NCBI GenBank assembly: GCA_018364455.1
Contig: JAGZLW010000017.1
Span: forward strand, 1 to 41,114
From: Streptococcus mitis
Lineage (GTDB): Bacteria; Bacillota; Bacilli; Lactobacillales; Streptococcaceae
Reading direction: 5' to 3'
DNA length: 41,114 nt
Made by a program: the position numbers and the translations under genes. The notes beneath the pieces were generated by a model. The model saw nothing but the letters and a program-made list of their open reading frames with translations. It made no database searches and was not told the origin of the DNA. Position 1 is the first letter of the stretch, and the number at the start of each line of letters is the position of its first letter. Below, one piece after another: positions 7,861 to 16,064 of this stretch.

Positions 7861-8493
7861 ATGAGAATTTTACTGGTAGATGACCATGAAATGGTCCGAT
7901 TGGGCTTGAAAAGCTACTTTGACCTCCAAGACGATGTAGAAGTTGTGGGTGAGGCATCCAATGGGGCTCAAGGCATTGACTTGGCCTTGGAATTGCGTCC
8001 AGATGTCATTGTCATGGATATTGTCATGCCTGAGATGAATGGGATTGACGCGACTTTAGCTATCCTCAAGGAATGGCCTGAAGCTAAGATTTTGATTGTG
8101 ACTTCTTACTTGGACAATGAAAAAATCATGCCTGTCTTAAATGCTGGTGCTCGGGGCTATATGCTCAAGACTTCTAGCGCAGATGAACTACTCCATGCCG
8201 TTCGTAAGGTAACTGCTGGGGAGCTGGCCATTGAGCAAGAGGTCAGCAAAAAAGTCGAATACCACCGCAATCACATAGAACTACATGAGGAACTGACTGC
8301 TCGTGAGCGAGATGTACTTCAACTCATCGCCAAGGGCTATGAAAATCAGCGCATCGCTGATGAACTTTTTATCTCTCTCAAGACGGTCAAGACCCACGTG
8401 TCCAACATCCTAGCTAAGCTTGAGGTCAGTGATCGTACCCAGGCGGCTGTCTATGCCTTTCAGCACCACTTGGTGGGGCATGAGGATTTTTAG
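7861..8493 (+). CDS. liaR: Response regulator LiaR (NarL/LuxR type)
   Basis: This 210-residue regulator has a receiver domain with acidic pocket Asp8/Asp9, phospho-acceptor Asp53 (VIVMDIVMPEMNG) and a conserved Lys in YMLKTSSADE. A C-terminal LuxR-type helix-turn-helix follows (LTARERDVLQLIAKGYENQRIADELFIS region, then KTVKTHVSNILAKL). The ATG at 7861 is chosen because AAGGAG precedes it. The reading frame is open further upstream, but that stretch overlaps liaS and has no binding site. It follows liaS by 13 nt. In pneumococcus LiaR activates genes that protect against cell-wall antibiotics and autolysins. Confidence 0.95.
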   Translation: MRILLVDDHEMVRLGLKSYFDLQDDVEVVGEASNGAQGIDLALELRPDVIVMDIVMPEMNGIDATLAILKEWPEAKILIVTSYLDNEKIMPVLNAGARGYMLKTSSADELLHAVRKVTAGELAIEQEVSKKVEYHRNHIELHEELTARERDVLQLIAKGYENQRIADELFISLKTVKTHVSNILAKLEVSDRTQAAVYAFQHHLVGHEDF

Positions 8494-8601
8494 TAGTTAT
8501 ATAAAATAATATCGGAGAAATGACTTAATTTAGTACCAAGAAGTGAGTAAGTAGTTCTAGTACGGTAAAATATTTTTTTCACAATGTTTTTATGTTATTT
8601 G

Positions 8602-8630
8602 TTGACATTCATTTTATAGGGGAGTAAAAT
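8602..8630 (+). promoter_or_regulatory. Strong promoter in the liaR-cbp gap
   Basis: TTGACA (8602-8607) and TAAAAT (8625-8630) are 17 nt apart. No gene of normal length starts within 190 nt downstream. It may serve the choline-binding genes with a long leader, or a small RNA. Confidence 0.75.
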
Positions 8631-8763
8631 AGAGTTAGAAATATTTAGATTAACATATATATTATAAAATATAAAAAATCCAAAAGGAGGTTAAAATCAT
8701 GTCCCTGTAAATTATTAAAATAAGGTCACTAGAGCGTTAAGGTCTTTATTTCATCTCTTTAGG

Positions 8764-8774
8764 TATGCTATAAA
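8764..8774 (+). promoter_or_regulatory. Extended -10 promoter of the first tandem choline-binding gene
   Basis: TATGCTATAAA carries a TGn extension before the -10 TATAAA (8769-8774). The -35 position has only TTATTT-like sequence. Two TAAGGTC direct repeats lie just upstream. Confidence 0.55.
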
Positions 8775-8828
8775 AAGTATGGTTAAACTAACTCGATCTA
8801 ACAGTTTCAATTCGTGGAGGAAATAGTT

Positions 8829-10010
8829 ATGAAAAAATCTAAACTACTCACACTTGGTTTGCTTGCAGGTGCTGGTCTACTTTTGTCTATCAACCAAGCA
8901 CAGGCTGCAGATACTTGGGTTAAAAATGGTGCTGACTGGAATCTTTCTCAAGATGGCAGTCTTGCTAAAAATAAATGGGTACAAAATGCTGGTTCTTGGT
9001 ACCACTTTGACGGTTCTGGAAAAATGCAGACAGGCTGGCTCAAAGACGGTAACACTTGGTATTCGCTCGCAGATAGTGGCGCCATGCGTACTGGCTGGTA
9101 CGAGGAAGGTAACACATGGTACTCACTCGCAAATAGTGGGGCTATGCGTACTGGTTGGTACAAAGAAGGGTCTACTTGGTACTACCTCAAAGGCAGTGGC
9201 GCTATGGCAACAGGATGGGCAACTGCAAATGGTCAATGGTCTTACTTTGAAAAATCAGGTGCAATGATCGCAGATAGAGCTGTTCCAGCAAGCGATGGGG
9301 AAAGTTATGTCATTGGTAAGGATGGTTATATGTTGACCAAACTCCCTAGTCAGGTTGAACAATCTCAAGCGGATGATACAATTATCACAAATATTGTTAC
9401 TTTGTCTGATGGGTATGATTATCATCTTATTTATAGAAAAGATGGGGTCGTTGTGGAAAAGAATGCCTGGTATATCAAACCAGAGTTTAAAAAGTTTTCT
9501 AATAAATATGGGGATTACGTTTCCAATACGATGTTGGCTTTAGTAGATAATACGGAAGAAGGACAAGAAATTAATCCTAAAGCTGTTATAAAGAATTTCC
9601 AAAACTTACCGAACAGGTATTACTTTGGGGCAGATGGTCGTCGTGTAACAAATTTACCAGAAATGACCACCTATTCAGAGATTAAAAAAGTTGGCAATGA
9701 TGTCTATCTAGAAAATCCAGGTGCACGACTTCTTCTTGGAGCTACCAACTTTACAATCAATAATAATAAACTATACTATTTAGAGGGTGCTAATGGCAAA
9801 CTAAAAACAGGCTATCTCGCATTGATTGATGATAGACCAAGCTATCATCACTATCATATTCTTGTTTATGCAGACCAATCTGGTGAAATTCTTAAAATGA
9901 AACGATTGCCAACAGGAATTTCAGATTATCTTAATAAAGAAATTGACGGTTTCTACGGTCAAACTGTTAAAATTGATAGTAAGACAGGAAATGTTTCTGT
10001 TGTGAAATAA
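8829..10010 (+). CDS. Choline-binding surface protein with unrecognised C-terminal domain, paralogue 1
   Basis: This 393-residue secreted protein has a signal peptide ending near AQA-AD (residues 24-28). Six choline-binding modules follow (about 29-148): DTWVKNGADWNL, KWVQNAGSWYHFDGSG, GWLKDGNTWYSLADSGAM, two GWY(E/K)EG units and GWATANGQWSYFEKSG. The last 240 residues form another domain that I do not recognise, with WYIKPEFKKFS, PKAVIKNFQNLPNRYYFGADGRR, TNFTINNNKLYYL, HYHILVYADQSGE and GFYGQ. No known catalytic signature is visible. ATG 8829 is preceded by GGAGGAAA at correct distance; an in-frame GTG at 8814 lies within that binding site and is rejected. Wall binding through phosphocholine is established for such modules; the role of the C-terminal domain is unknown. 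A close paralogue follows 89 nt downstream. Confidence 0.9.
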   Translation: MKKSKLLTLGLLAGAGLLLSINQAQAADTWVKNGADWNLSQDGSLAKNKWVQNAGSWYHFDGSGKMQTGWLKDGNTWYSLADSGAMRTGWYEEGNTWYSLANSGAMRTGWYKEGSTWYYLKGSGAMATGWATANGQWSYFEKSGAMIADRAVPASDGESYVIGKDGYMLTKLPSQVEQSQADDTIITNIVTLSDGYDYHLIYRKDGVVVEKNAWYIKPEFKKFSNKYGDYVSNTMLALVDNTEEGQEINPKAVIKNFQNLPNRYYFGADGRRVTNLPEMTTYSEIKKVGNDVYLENPGARLLLGATNFTINNNKLYYLEGANGKLKTGYLALIDDRPSYHHYHILVYADQSGEILKMKRLPTGISDYLNKEIDGFYGQTVKIDSKTGNVSVVK

Positions 10011-10033
10011 ACTATCTGACATAGTAAAAAGAA

Positions 10034-10053
10034 AAAAGCGAACAGTTTCGTTT
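10034..10053 (+). terminator. Weak hairpin between the choline-binding paralogues
   Basis: AAGCGAA pairs with TTCGTTT (one G-T pair) around a 4-nt loop, without a T run. It could only weakly terminate, so read-through into paralogue 2 is likely. Confidence 0.35.
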
Positions 10054-10099
10054 ACTAGGAAGTCATGTTCATTTCACTATAGAACAGGAGGAAATGGCT

Positions 10100-11284
10100 A
10101 TGAAAAAATCTAAACTACTTACACTTGGTTTACTTGCAGGTGCTGGTCTACTTTTGTCTATCAATCAAGCACAGGCTGTAGATACTTGGGTTAAAAATGG
10201 TGCTGACTGGAATCTTTCTCAAGATGGTAGCCTCGCTAAGGATAAATGGGTACAAAACGCTGGTTCTTGGTACCACTTCGATGGTTCTGGTAAAATGCAG
10301 ACAGGCTGGCTCAAAGACGGCAATACCTGGTACTCACTAGCAGATAGTGGTGCTATGCGTACTGGCTGGTACAAGGAAGGTAGCACATGGTACTCACTAG
10401 CAAATAGTGGCGCTATGCGTACTGGTTGGTACAAAGAAGGGGCTACTTGGTACTATCTTCATTTTAGTGGTTCTATGATGACAGGTTGGGTGTTCATAGA
10501 TGGTAATTGGTATTATTTTGAACAATCAGGTGCAATGGCCTCTGATAGAGTTGTAAATTCTAGTGATGGCACAGGCTATATTCTCAGCAAGGATGGCCAT
10601 ATGTTCACTTTACAAAATAGCCCTTATAAAAATGGTGACATTGTTCGTTTAGGTGATGGATATGAATATCTGATTACAGCAAAATTTGACGGAAATAACT
10701 TTACTGATGTTATCGTGGATAAAAACACTTGGTATATCAAACCTGAGTTCAAGAAGTTTTCCGACAAATATGGGGATCAAGTTTCCAATACGATGTTGAC
10801 TTTAGTGGATAATAAAGAAGAAGGACAAGAAATTGATCCTAAAGCTGTTATTCGTAATTTCCAAAATCTACCAGGTCGATATTACTTTGGAGCAGATGGT
10901 CGTAGAGTATTACCACTTCCAGAGATGACAACTAGATCAGAAATCAAAAAAGTTGGCAATGATCTTTATCTAGAAGACTCAGGTGTACGACTTAGACTTC
11001 CATCTACTAACTTCACAATCAATAACAATAAACTATACCATTTAGATAATGGACAAGGTAAGCTTAAAACAGGTTACTTTGTATTGATTGATGACGGTAT
11101 GTCTACAACCCACTATCATTTCCTTGTATATGCAGACCAATCTGGTGAGGTTCTTAAGATGAAACGCTTGCCATCAAGATTTTCAGATTATTTTGACAAA
11201 GAAATCGATGGTTTCTATGGTCAAAAAATTAAGATTACACAGCCAAATAAGTATGAATATTACAAGGTTCTTGTGGTTAAATAA
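10100..11284 (+). CDS. Choline-binding surface protein with unrecognised C-terminal domain, paralogue 2
   Basis: This 394-residue protein has the same plan as its upstream neighbour: signal peptide ending at AQA, six choline-binding modules, and the same unrecognised C-terminal domain (WYIKPEFKKFS, NFQNLPGRYYFGADGRR, TNFTINNNKLYHL, HYHFLVYADQSGE, GFYGQ). Through residue 120 the two differ at only five positions. The middle part (about 121-210) is strongly diverged, and the last part is similar again. The ATG at 10100 aligns with the start of paralogue 1 and has GGAGG at good spacing. An ATG at 10094 sits too close to that site. No separate strong promoter is seen, so it may be co-transcribed with paralogue 1. 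It ends with a strong terminator. Confidence 0.9.
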   Translation: MKKSKLLTLGLLAGAGLLLSINQAQAVDTWVKNGADWNLSQDGSLAKDKWVQNAGSWYHFDGSGKMQTGWLKDGNTWYSLADSGAMRTGWYKEGSTWYSLANSGAMRTGWYKEGATWYYLHFSGSMMTGWVFIDGNWYYFEQSGAMASDRVVNSSDGTGYILSKDGHMFTLQNSPYKNGDIVRLGDGYEYLITAKFDGNNFTDVIVDKNTWYIKPEFKKFSDKYGDQVSNTMLTLVDNKEEGQEIDPKAVIRNFQNLPGRYYFGADGRRVLPLPEMTTRSEIKKVGNDLYLEDSGVRLRLPSTNFTINNNKLYHLDNGQGKLKTGYFVLIDDGMSTTHYHFLVYADQSGEVLKMKRLPSRFSDYFDKEIDGFYGQKIKITQPNKYEYYKVLVVK

Positions 11285-11287
11285 TAC

Positions 11288-11331
11288 AAAACGAATCGCC
11301 TAATGAGGGATGTGTGGGCGATTCGTTTTTT
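11288..11331 (+). terminator. Terminator after the choline-binding pair
   Basis: A 10-bp stem, ACGAATCGCC with GGCGATTCGT, encloses a loop of about 16 nt and ends in a T run. Confidence 0.88.
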
Positions 11332-11438
11332 ACTGTAATCAGCCATCATTAAGCATCTTTTATAAGATTATATTCGAAACCTAAAGAAAACCAAGAAGAA
11401 ACCGTACCTCCCCCATCATTGAAAAGCGCATTCGTTAC

Positions 11439-11468
11439 TTGAAAAAAGTCGCCCATTTATGTTATAAT
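11439..11468 (+). promoter_or_regulatory. Promoter of tig
   Basis: TTGAAA (11439-11444) and TATAAT (11463-11468) are 18 nt apart. TATGT directly in front makes an extended -10. AAGGAG precedes the ATG at 11506. Confidence 0.85.
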
Positions 11469-11505
11469 AGACTGTATTTAAAAAATTTTAAGGAGAAATG
11501 ACAGA

Positions 11506-12789
11506 ATGTCTGTATCATTTGAAAACAAAGAAACAAACCGTGGTGTCTTGACTTTCACTATCTCTCAAGACCAAATCAAACCAGAATTGGACCGTGTCTT
11601 CAACTCAGTGAAGAAATCTCTTAATGTTCCAGGTTTCCGTAAAGGTCACCTTCCACGCCCTATCTTCGACAAAAAATTTGGTGAAGAATCACTTTACCAA
11701 GACGTTATGAACGCTCTTTTGCCAAATGCTTATGAAGCAGCTGTAAAAGAAGCTGGTCTTGAAGTGGTTGCACAACCAAAAATTGACGTAACTTCAATGG
11801 AAAAAGGTCAAGACTGGGTTATCACTGCTGAAGTTGTGACAAAACCTGAAGTAAAATTGGGTGACTACAAAAACCTTGAAGTATCAGTAGATGTTGAAAA
11901 AGAAGTAACTGACGCTGACGTTGAAGAGCGTATCGAACGCGAACGCAATAACTTGGCTGAATTGGTTATCAAGGAAGCTGCTGCTGAAAACGGCGACACT
12001 GTTGTCATCGACTTCGTTGGTTCTATCGACGGTGTTGAATTTGATGGCGGAAAAGGTGAAAACTTCTCACTTGGACTTGGTTCAGGTCAATTCATCCCTG
12101 GTTTCGAAGACCAATTGGTAGGTCACTCAGCTGGTGAAACTGTTGACGTTATCGTAACATTCCCAGAAGACTACCAAGCAGAAGACCTTGCAGGTAAAGA
12201 AGCTAAATTCGTGACAACTATCCACGAAGTAAAAGCTAAAGAAGTTCCAGCTCTTGACGATGAACTTGCAAAAGACATCGACGAAGAAGTTGAAACACTT
12301 GCTGAATTGAAAGAAAAATACCGCAACGAATTGGTTGCTGCTAAAGAAGAAGCTTACAAAGATGCAGTAGAAGGTGCAGCAATCGATAAAGCTGTAGAAA
12401 ATGCTGAAATCGTAGAACTTCCAGAAGAAATGATCCACGAAGAAGTTCACCGTTCAGTAAACGAATTCCTTGGAAACTTGCAACGTCAAGGTATCAACCC
12501 TGACATGTACTTCCAAATCACTGGAACTACTCAAGAAGACCTTCACAATCAATATCAAGCAGAAGCTGAGTCACGTACTAAGACTAACCTTGTTATCGAA
12601 GCAGTTGCCAAAGCTGAAGGATTTGATGCTTCAGAAGAAGAAATCCAAAAAGAAGTTGAGCAATTGGCAACAGACTACAACATGGAAGTTGCACAAGTAC
12701 AAAGCTTGCTTTCAGCTGATATGTTGAAACACGATATCACAATCAAAAAAGCTGTTGAATTGATTACAAGCACAGCAACAGTTAAATAA
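11506..12789 (+). CDS. tig: Trigger factor (ribosome-associated chaperone, PPIase)
   Basis: This 427-residue chaperone has the expected three parts. The N-terminal ribosome-binding domain carries the signature GFRKGHLP (residues 43-50). The central FKBP-type peptidyl-prolyl isomerase domain (about 160-245) includes GDTVVIDFVGSIDG and GSGQFIPGFEDQL. The C-terminal helical arms are rich in Glu and Lys. It binds ribosomal protein L23 and shields nascent chains. Codon use is strongly biased toward highly expressed codons (GAA, AAA, GGT, CTT), unlike the neighbouring genes. It is monocistronic, with its own promoter, and a bidirectional terminator is shared with recD2, which converges on it. Confidence 0.97.
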   Translation: MSVSFENKETNRGVLTFTISQDQIKPELDRVFNSVKKSLNVPGFRKGHLPRPIFDKKFGEESLYQDVMNALLPNAYEAAVKEAGLEVVAQPKIDVTSMEKGQDWVITAEVVTKPEVKLGDYKNLEVSVDVEKEVTDADVEERIERERNNLAELVIKEAAAENGDTVVIDFVGSIDGVEFDGGKGENFSLGLGSGQFIPGFEDQLVGHSAGETVDVIVTFPEDYQAEDLAGKEAKFVTTIHEVKAKEVPALDDELAKDIDEEVETLAELKEKYRNELVAAKEEAYKDAVEGAAIDKAVENAEIVELPEEMIHEEVHRSVNEFLGNLQRQGINPDMYFQITGTTQEDLHNQYQAEAESRTKTNLVIEAVAKAEGFDASEEEIQKEVEQLATDYNMEVAQVQSLLSADMLKHDITIKKAVELITSTATVK

Positions 12790-12801
12790 TCTTAATAAGA
12801 T

Positions 12802-12828
12802 AAAAGCCCACCTGAATTGGTGGGTTTT
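12802..12828. terminator. Bidirectional terminator between tig and recD2
   Basis: AAAAGCCCACC and GGTGGGTTTT form a stem with a 6-nt loop. A and T flanks make it usable on both strands by the convergent genes tig and recD2. Confidence 0.88.
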
Positions 12829-12836
12829 CTTATGCA

Positions 12837-15203
12837 CTATTTTCCAAAAATCTCTTTGAGGTCTGCGTCTGTAATTCCAATCATGGCTGGGATGCTGTCC
12901 CAGTTTTCTTCGGTTAGGATGTAGGATTGTTCAGAGGCGCTTGATGTGGCTGTTTCATAGATAGCTGGTTGCTTTTCTTCAACATTCTCCAATAAATCAC
13001 TGAAGCGTTCAATCAGATAGGTTTTTCGGGCAGTTCCGATGTGTTGGGTAGCATAGTCGAAGGCCTGTAATTCGCCTAGTAAGATAAGCTTGCTTTTGGC
13101 GCGTGTAATGGCTGTATAGATGAGATTTCGCTCCAGCATACGCCTACTGGCACTAGTGATAGGTAAGATGACAACAGGGAACTCACTTCCCTGAGACTTA
13201 TGGATACTCATGGCATAGGCCAAACGAATCTTGTACCATTCGTTACGTGGGTAAGAGACCTCGTTGCCATCAAAATCAATGACAATTTCGTCTTGTTTCG
13301 ACTCGGTGTATTTACCAGGAATCAGGTCTGTGATGGCTCCTAAATCTCCATTAAAGACATTGATTTCAGCATCGTTGACCAAGTGAATGACCTTGTCTCC
13401 CTTGCGATAGTGGCACTGGGGAGCTTCAAAACTGAGTTGGTCTTTTTGTGGTGGATTAAGGAGGTCTTGCATGAGCTGATTGATAGCATCAATCCCTGCA
13501 GTTCCTCGGTACATAGGAGCCAGAACTTGGATATCACGAGCAGGGATGCCACTTCTGAGGGCAGCGCCTAAGATCTTTTCAATAGTAGCAGGGATATGAC
13601 CACTAGCGATTTCAAAGTAGGAACGGTCTGCTTTTTTCTGGGTGAAATCAGCTGGCAAGATGCCCTGTCGAATCTGACTAGCTAGGGTGACGATGGTTGA
13701 TTCTTCGCTTTGCCGGTAAATTTTTTCCAAGCGAGTCTGAGGAATCAAAGGAATATGAAGCAGATCCGCTAGAACCTGTCCAGGACTGACAGACGGTAGC
13801 TGGTCACTGTCTCCCACGATGAGAATTTTACTGTTAGAAGAGATGTTTGAGAAGAGTTGGTTGGCCAGCCAAGTATCCACCATGGAAAATTCATCCACGA
13901 TGATAAAGTCAGCATCCAGATAATCTTCCAGATGACTGGTATCATCATCACCTGTCATTCCTAAATGACGGTGTATGGTCGCGCTTGGCAAGCCTGTCAA
14001 TTCATTCATACGTCGAGCAGCTCGACCAGTTGGAGCAGCAAGAAGAATGGGCAAATTGCTTTTTTTCCTGAGGTCAAGTCCTTCTAAAAGGGCATAAACA
14101 GCGATGATCCCATTGATAACCGTTGTCTTACCAGTACCAGGGCCACCTGTCAGGATAAAGACCTTGTTCTGGATAGCATCACAGATAGCTTGTTTTTGAA
14201 TGCTATCATACTCAATCTCTAGCTCTTCCTCGACAGTAGTGATATGTTTTTGAATGGTTTCTAAATCTTGGCTCTTCTGTTTTCCTTTTTCAAGGATACG
14301 AACCAAGTGACTACGGATGCCTTCCTCAGCGAAAAAGAGACTATTATCAAAGATTTTTGTATCAACCTGCTGAACCTTGTCTTCTTCAATCAGGTAGGAG
14401 AGCTCTTGGGCTACTTGGCTGGGGTCCAGTTCCACGGGGCGGGAAGACTCAAGGAGAGTAAGGGTTTGTTCTAGCAGATCCCGTGCTTCAACATAGGTGT
14501 CCCCTGTTTCCATACAGGTCTGAAAAAGACTATGAACTAGACCGGCGCGGAAGCGCTCAGGAGCCTGACTTTCGATGCCTAGTTCTTCCGCTAATTGGTC
14601 AGCAATAGTAAAACCCAAGCCCTTGATATCCTCAACTAGCTGGTAGGGATAATTTTCAACCACATCAAGGGTTTCTTCTTTGTAAAAGTCTTGAATCTGA
14701 AAGGCTAATTTATTGGGAATGCCGTAGTTGGCTAGTTTGGCTAAAACCATCTCCGTTCCGTAGTTGAGACGGAGGGTAGAGACGAAAGCCTCGCGATTTT
14801 TTGCAGATAGTCCTGCAATGCCTTCTAGCTTTTCTGGGTGTTGCAAAATTTCGTCAATGGTATTGTCGCCATAGGTATCCACGATTTTCTGAGCTGTCTT
14901 GAGACCAATTCCCTTGAAATGGCTACTTGAAAAGTACTTGACCAAGCCCTTGCTAGTTGGTTTTGCGCGTTCATAACGACTGATTTGCAGTTGTTCCCCA
15001 TACTTGGAGTGCTGGACAATTTGTCCCCAAAAAGTATAGTCTTCTCCCTCAATCACATCAGCCATGGTGCCGGTGACAATAATTTCAAAATCATCAAAAT
15101 CTTCTGCGTCCGTATCGTCGATTTCTAGGAGGAGGATACGATAAAAATTGCTGGGATTTTCAAAAATAATCCGTTCAATGGTTCCTGAAAAATAAACTTC
15201 CAT
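12837..15203 (-). CDS. recD2: RecD2 superfamily 1B DNA helicase
   Basis: This 788-residue 5'-3' helicase is of the RecD2 type, which works without RecBC. An OB-like N-terminal domain (MEVYFSGTIERII) comes first, then tandem helix-hairpin-helix segments (FKGIGLKTAQKIV, LEGIAGLS, IKGLGFTIADQLA). The Walker A motif is LTGGPGTGKTTV, Walker B is ADFIIVDEFSMVD, and the C-terminal UvrD-like motif is LAYAMSIHKSQGSEFPVVI. Bacterial RecD2 proteins help in mismatch repair and replication-fork recovery. The start at 15203 has AAAGGA upstream and gives the normal family beginning. An in-frame extension to 15257 runs into a BOX repeat and is rejected. A BOX copy lies just upstream in the leader or promoter region. 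Confidence 0.95.
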   Translation of the reverse strand: MEVYFSGTIERIIFENPSNFYRILLLEIDDTDAEDFDDFEIIVTGTMADVIEGEDYTFWGQIVQHSKYGEQLQISRYERAKPTSKGLVKYFSSSHFKGIGLKTAQKIVDTYGDNTIDEILQHPEKLEGIAGLSAKNREAFVSTLRLNYGTEMVLAKLANYGIPNKLAFQIQDFYKEETLDVVENYPYQLVEDIKGLGFTIADQLAEELGIESQAPERFRAGLVHSLFQTCMETGDTYVEARDLLEQTLTLLESSRPVELDPSQVAQELSYLIEEDKVQQVDTKIFDNSLFFAEEGIRSHLVRILEKGKQKSQDLETIQKHITTVEEELEIEYDSIQKQAICDAIQNKVFILTGGPGTGKTTVINGIIAVYALLEGLDLRKKSNLPILLAAPTGRAARRMNELTGLPSATIHRHLGMTGDDDTSHLEDYLDADFIIVDEFSMVDTWLANQLFSNISSNSKILIVGDSDQLPSVSPGQVLADLLHIPLIPQTRLEKIYRQSEESTIVTLASQIRQGILPADFTQKKADRSYFEIASGHIPATIEKILGAALRSGIPARDIQVLAPMYRGTAGIDAINQLMQDLLNPPQKDQLSFEAPQCHYRKGDKVIHLVNDAEINVFNGDLGAITDLIPGKYTESKQDEIVIDFDGNEVSYPRNEWYKIRLAYAMSIHKSQGSEFPVVILPITSASRRMLERNLIYTAITRAKSKLILLGELQAFDYATQHIGTARKTYLIERFSDLLENVEEKQPAIYETATSSASEQSYILTEENWDSIPAMIGITDADLKEIFGK

Positions 15204-15234
15204 AAGATTCCTTTGCATAAATAGGTGAGAGTTA

Positions 15235-15348
15235 ATACTCTTCGAAAATCTCTTCAAACCACGTCAGCTTCCATCTGCAACCTCAAAACACTGTTTTGAG
15301 CAACCTGCGGCTAGCTTCCTAGTTTGCTCTTTGATTTTCATTGAGTAT
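15235..15348 (+). repeat. BOX element (A-C type, box B reduced)
   Basis: This 114-bp element begins ATACTCTTCG and ends CATTGAGTAT, with imperfect terminal inverted repeats. It contains the box A motif CAAACCACGTCAGC, the end of box B (GCAACCTCAAAACACTG) and box C with GCGGCTAGCTTCCTAG. It matches the BOX family of S. pneumoniae and relatives as I remember it. It lies between lepB and recD2, 31 nt from the recD2 start. Confidence 0.9.
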
Positions 15349-15407
15349 AACTTTGTTTCTATCTTAATCAAACTGGATAGTGAATAATCATCTTCTCACG
15401 ATAGAAG

Positions 15408-15440
15408 AAGAGGCTGAGATTGGTGATTCTCGGCCTCTTA
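15408..15440 (-). terminator. Terminator-like hairpin after lepB
   Basis: TAAGAGGCCGAGAA pairs with the complementary arm TCTCAGCCTCTT around a 6-nt loop, read on the minus strand. The following tract is TTCTTCT rather than pure T. Confidence 0.7.
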
Positions 15441-15446
15441 GGATTC

Positions 15447-16061
15447 TTAAAATGTTCCGATACGGGTGATTGGCCAGAAGCGGAATTTAGCTTCTCCTGT
15501 GATATCTTTTGCTTTAAAAGTTCCTACGTGGCGGCTGTCGCTCGAAACCAAGCGGTCATCTCCGAGGAGAAGGTATTCTCCTTCTGGAACAGTAAAGCTA
15601 AAATTGGTATTGTAGTTGACATCAACTGTGAAGGCTTGAGCTTTTTCAGCGATACTTCTAAAGAAAGTTCCTTTATTTCCTTCAAAGCCCTTGCCTGAGT
15701 ATGTGCTTTGGAGTTTGTCATCCTTGAAACGTTTGATGTAGTCAGCTAGGTAAGGCTCATCCGTCTCTTTATCATTGATGTAAAGTTTATCGTTTTCGTA
15801 ACGGATGGTGTCGCCAGGCATTCCGATGACACGCTTGACGATGTCCTTATTGCCATCTTCCTCATGGGCCACCACGATATCAAAACGGTCAATAGGGAGG
15901 TGCTTAACGACAAAGAGAATTTCGCCATCTGCTAGGGTAGGATCCATGGAGTGGCCTTCTACGCGGACATTACTCCAAAAAAAGATACGGCTCAAAGCTA
16001 GTAATGACAGAATCAGGAGGAATAATCCCCACTCTTTTAGGAAATTTTTAAATGAATTCAT
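15447..16061 (-). CDS. lepB: Signal peptidase I
   Basis: This 204-residue membrane protease has one N-terminal membrane span (about residues 10-29). It removes signal peptides from exported proteins on the outer face of the membrane. The catalytic Ser38 lies in VEGHSMDPT and the general-base Lys76 in DIVKRVIGMPGD. A third conserved box is LLGDDRLVSSDSRHVG near residues 165-180. The length matches pneumococcal LepB. The stop of rnhC lies 3 nt before its ATG, so rnhC and lepB form one operon. Downstream are a hairpin and a BOX element. Confidence 0.96.
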   Translation of the reverse strand: MNSFKNFLKEWGLFLLILSLLALSRIFFWSNVRVEGHSMDPTLADGEILFVVKHLPIDRFDIVVAHEEDGNKDIVKRVIGMPGDTIRYENDKLYINDKETDEPYLADYIKRFKDDKLQSTYSGKGFEGNKGTFFRSIAEKAQAFTVDVNYNTNFSFTVPEGEYLLLGDDRLVSSDSRHVGTFKAKDITGEAKFRFWPITRIGTF

Positions 16062-16064
16062 AAT

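Larger units (their letters stand above)
8494..8828 (+). other. Gene-free 335-nt region between liaR and the choline-binding pair
   Basis: This AT-rich stretch holds no ORF of useful length and no clear terminator for liaR. It contains a consensus promoter (8602-8630), a strong Shine-Dalgarno AAAAGGAGG followed by ATG TCC CTG TAA (8700-8711), two direct TAAGGTC repeats 17 bp apart (8721-8727, 8738-8744), and an extended -10 for the next gene. It may be the remains of a deleted gene or the leader of the choline-binding operon. Confidence 0.6.

Noticed and set aside
12127..12450. Antisense ORFs over tig and other genes
   Set aside because: Open frames on the strand opposite highly biased genes (for example a Phe/Ser-rich frame opposite tig) are codon-bias shadows without binding sites or family features.
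15204..15257. N-terminal extension of RecD2 by 18 residues
   Set aside because: It runs into the BOX repeat and lacks a ribosome-binding site; the start at 15203 has AAAGGA and yields the normal beginning MEVYFSG.
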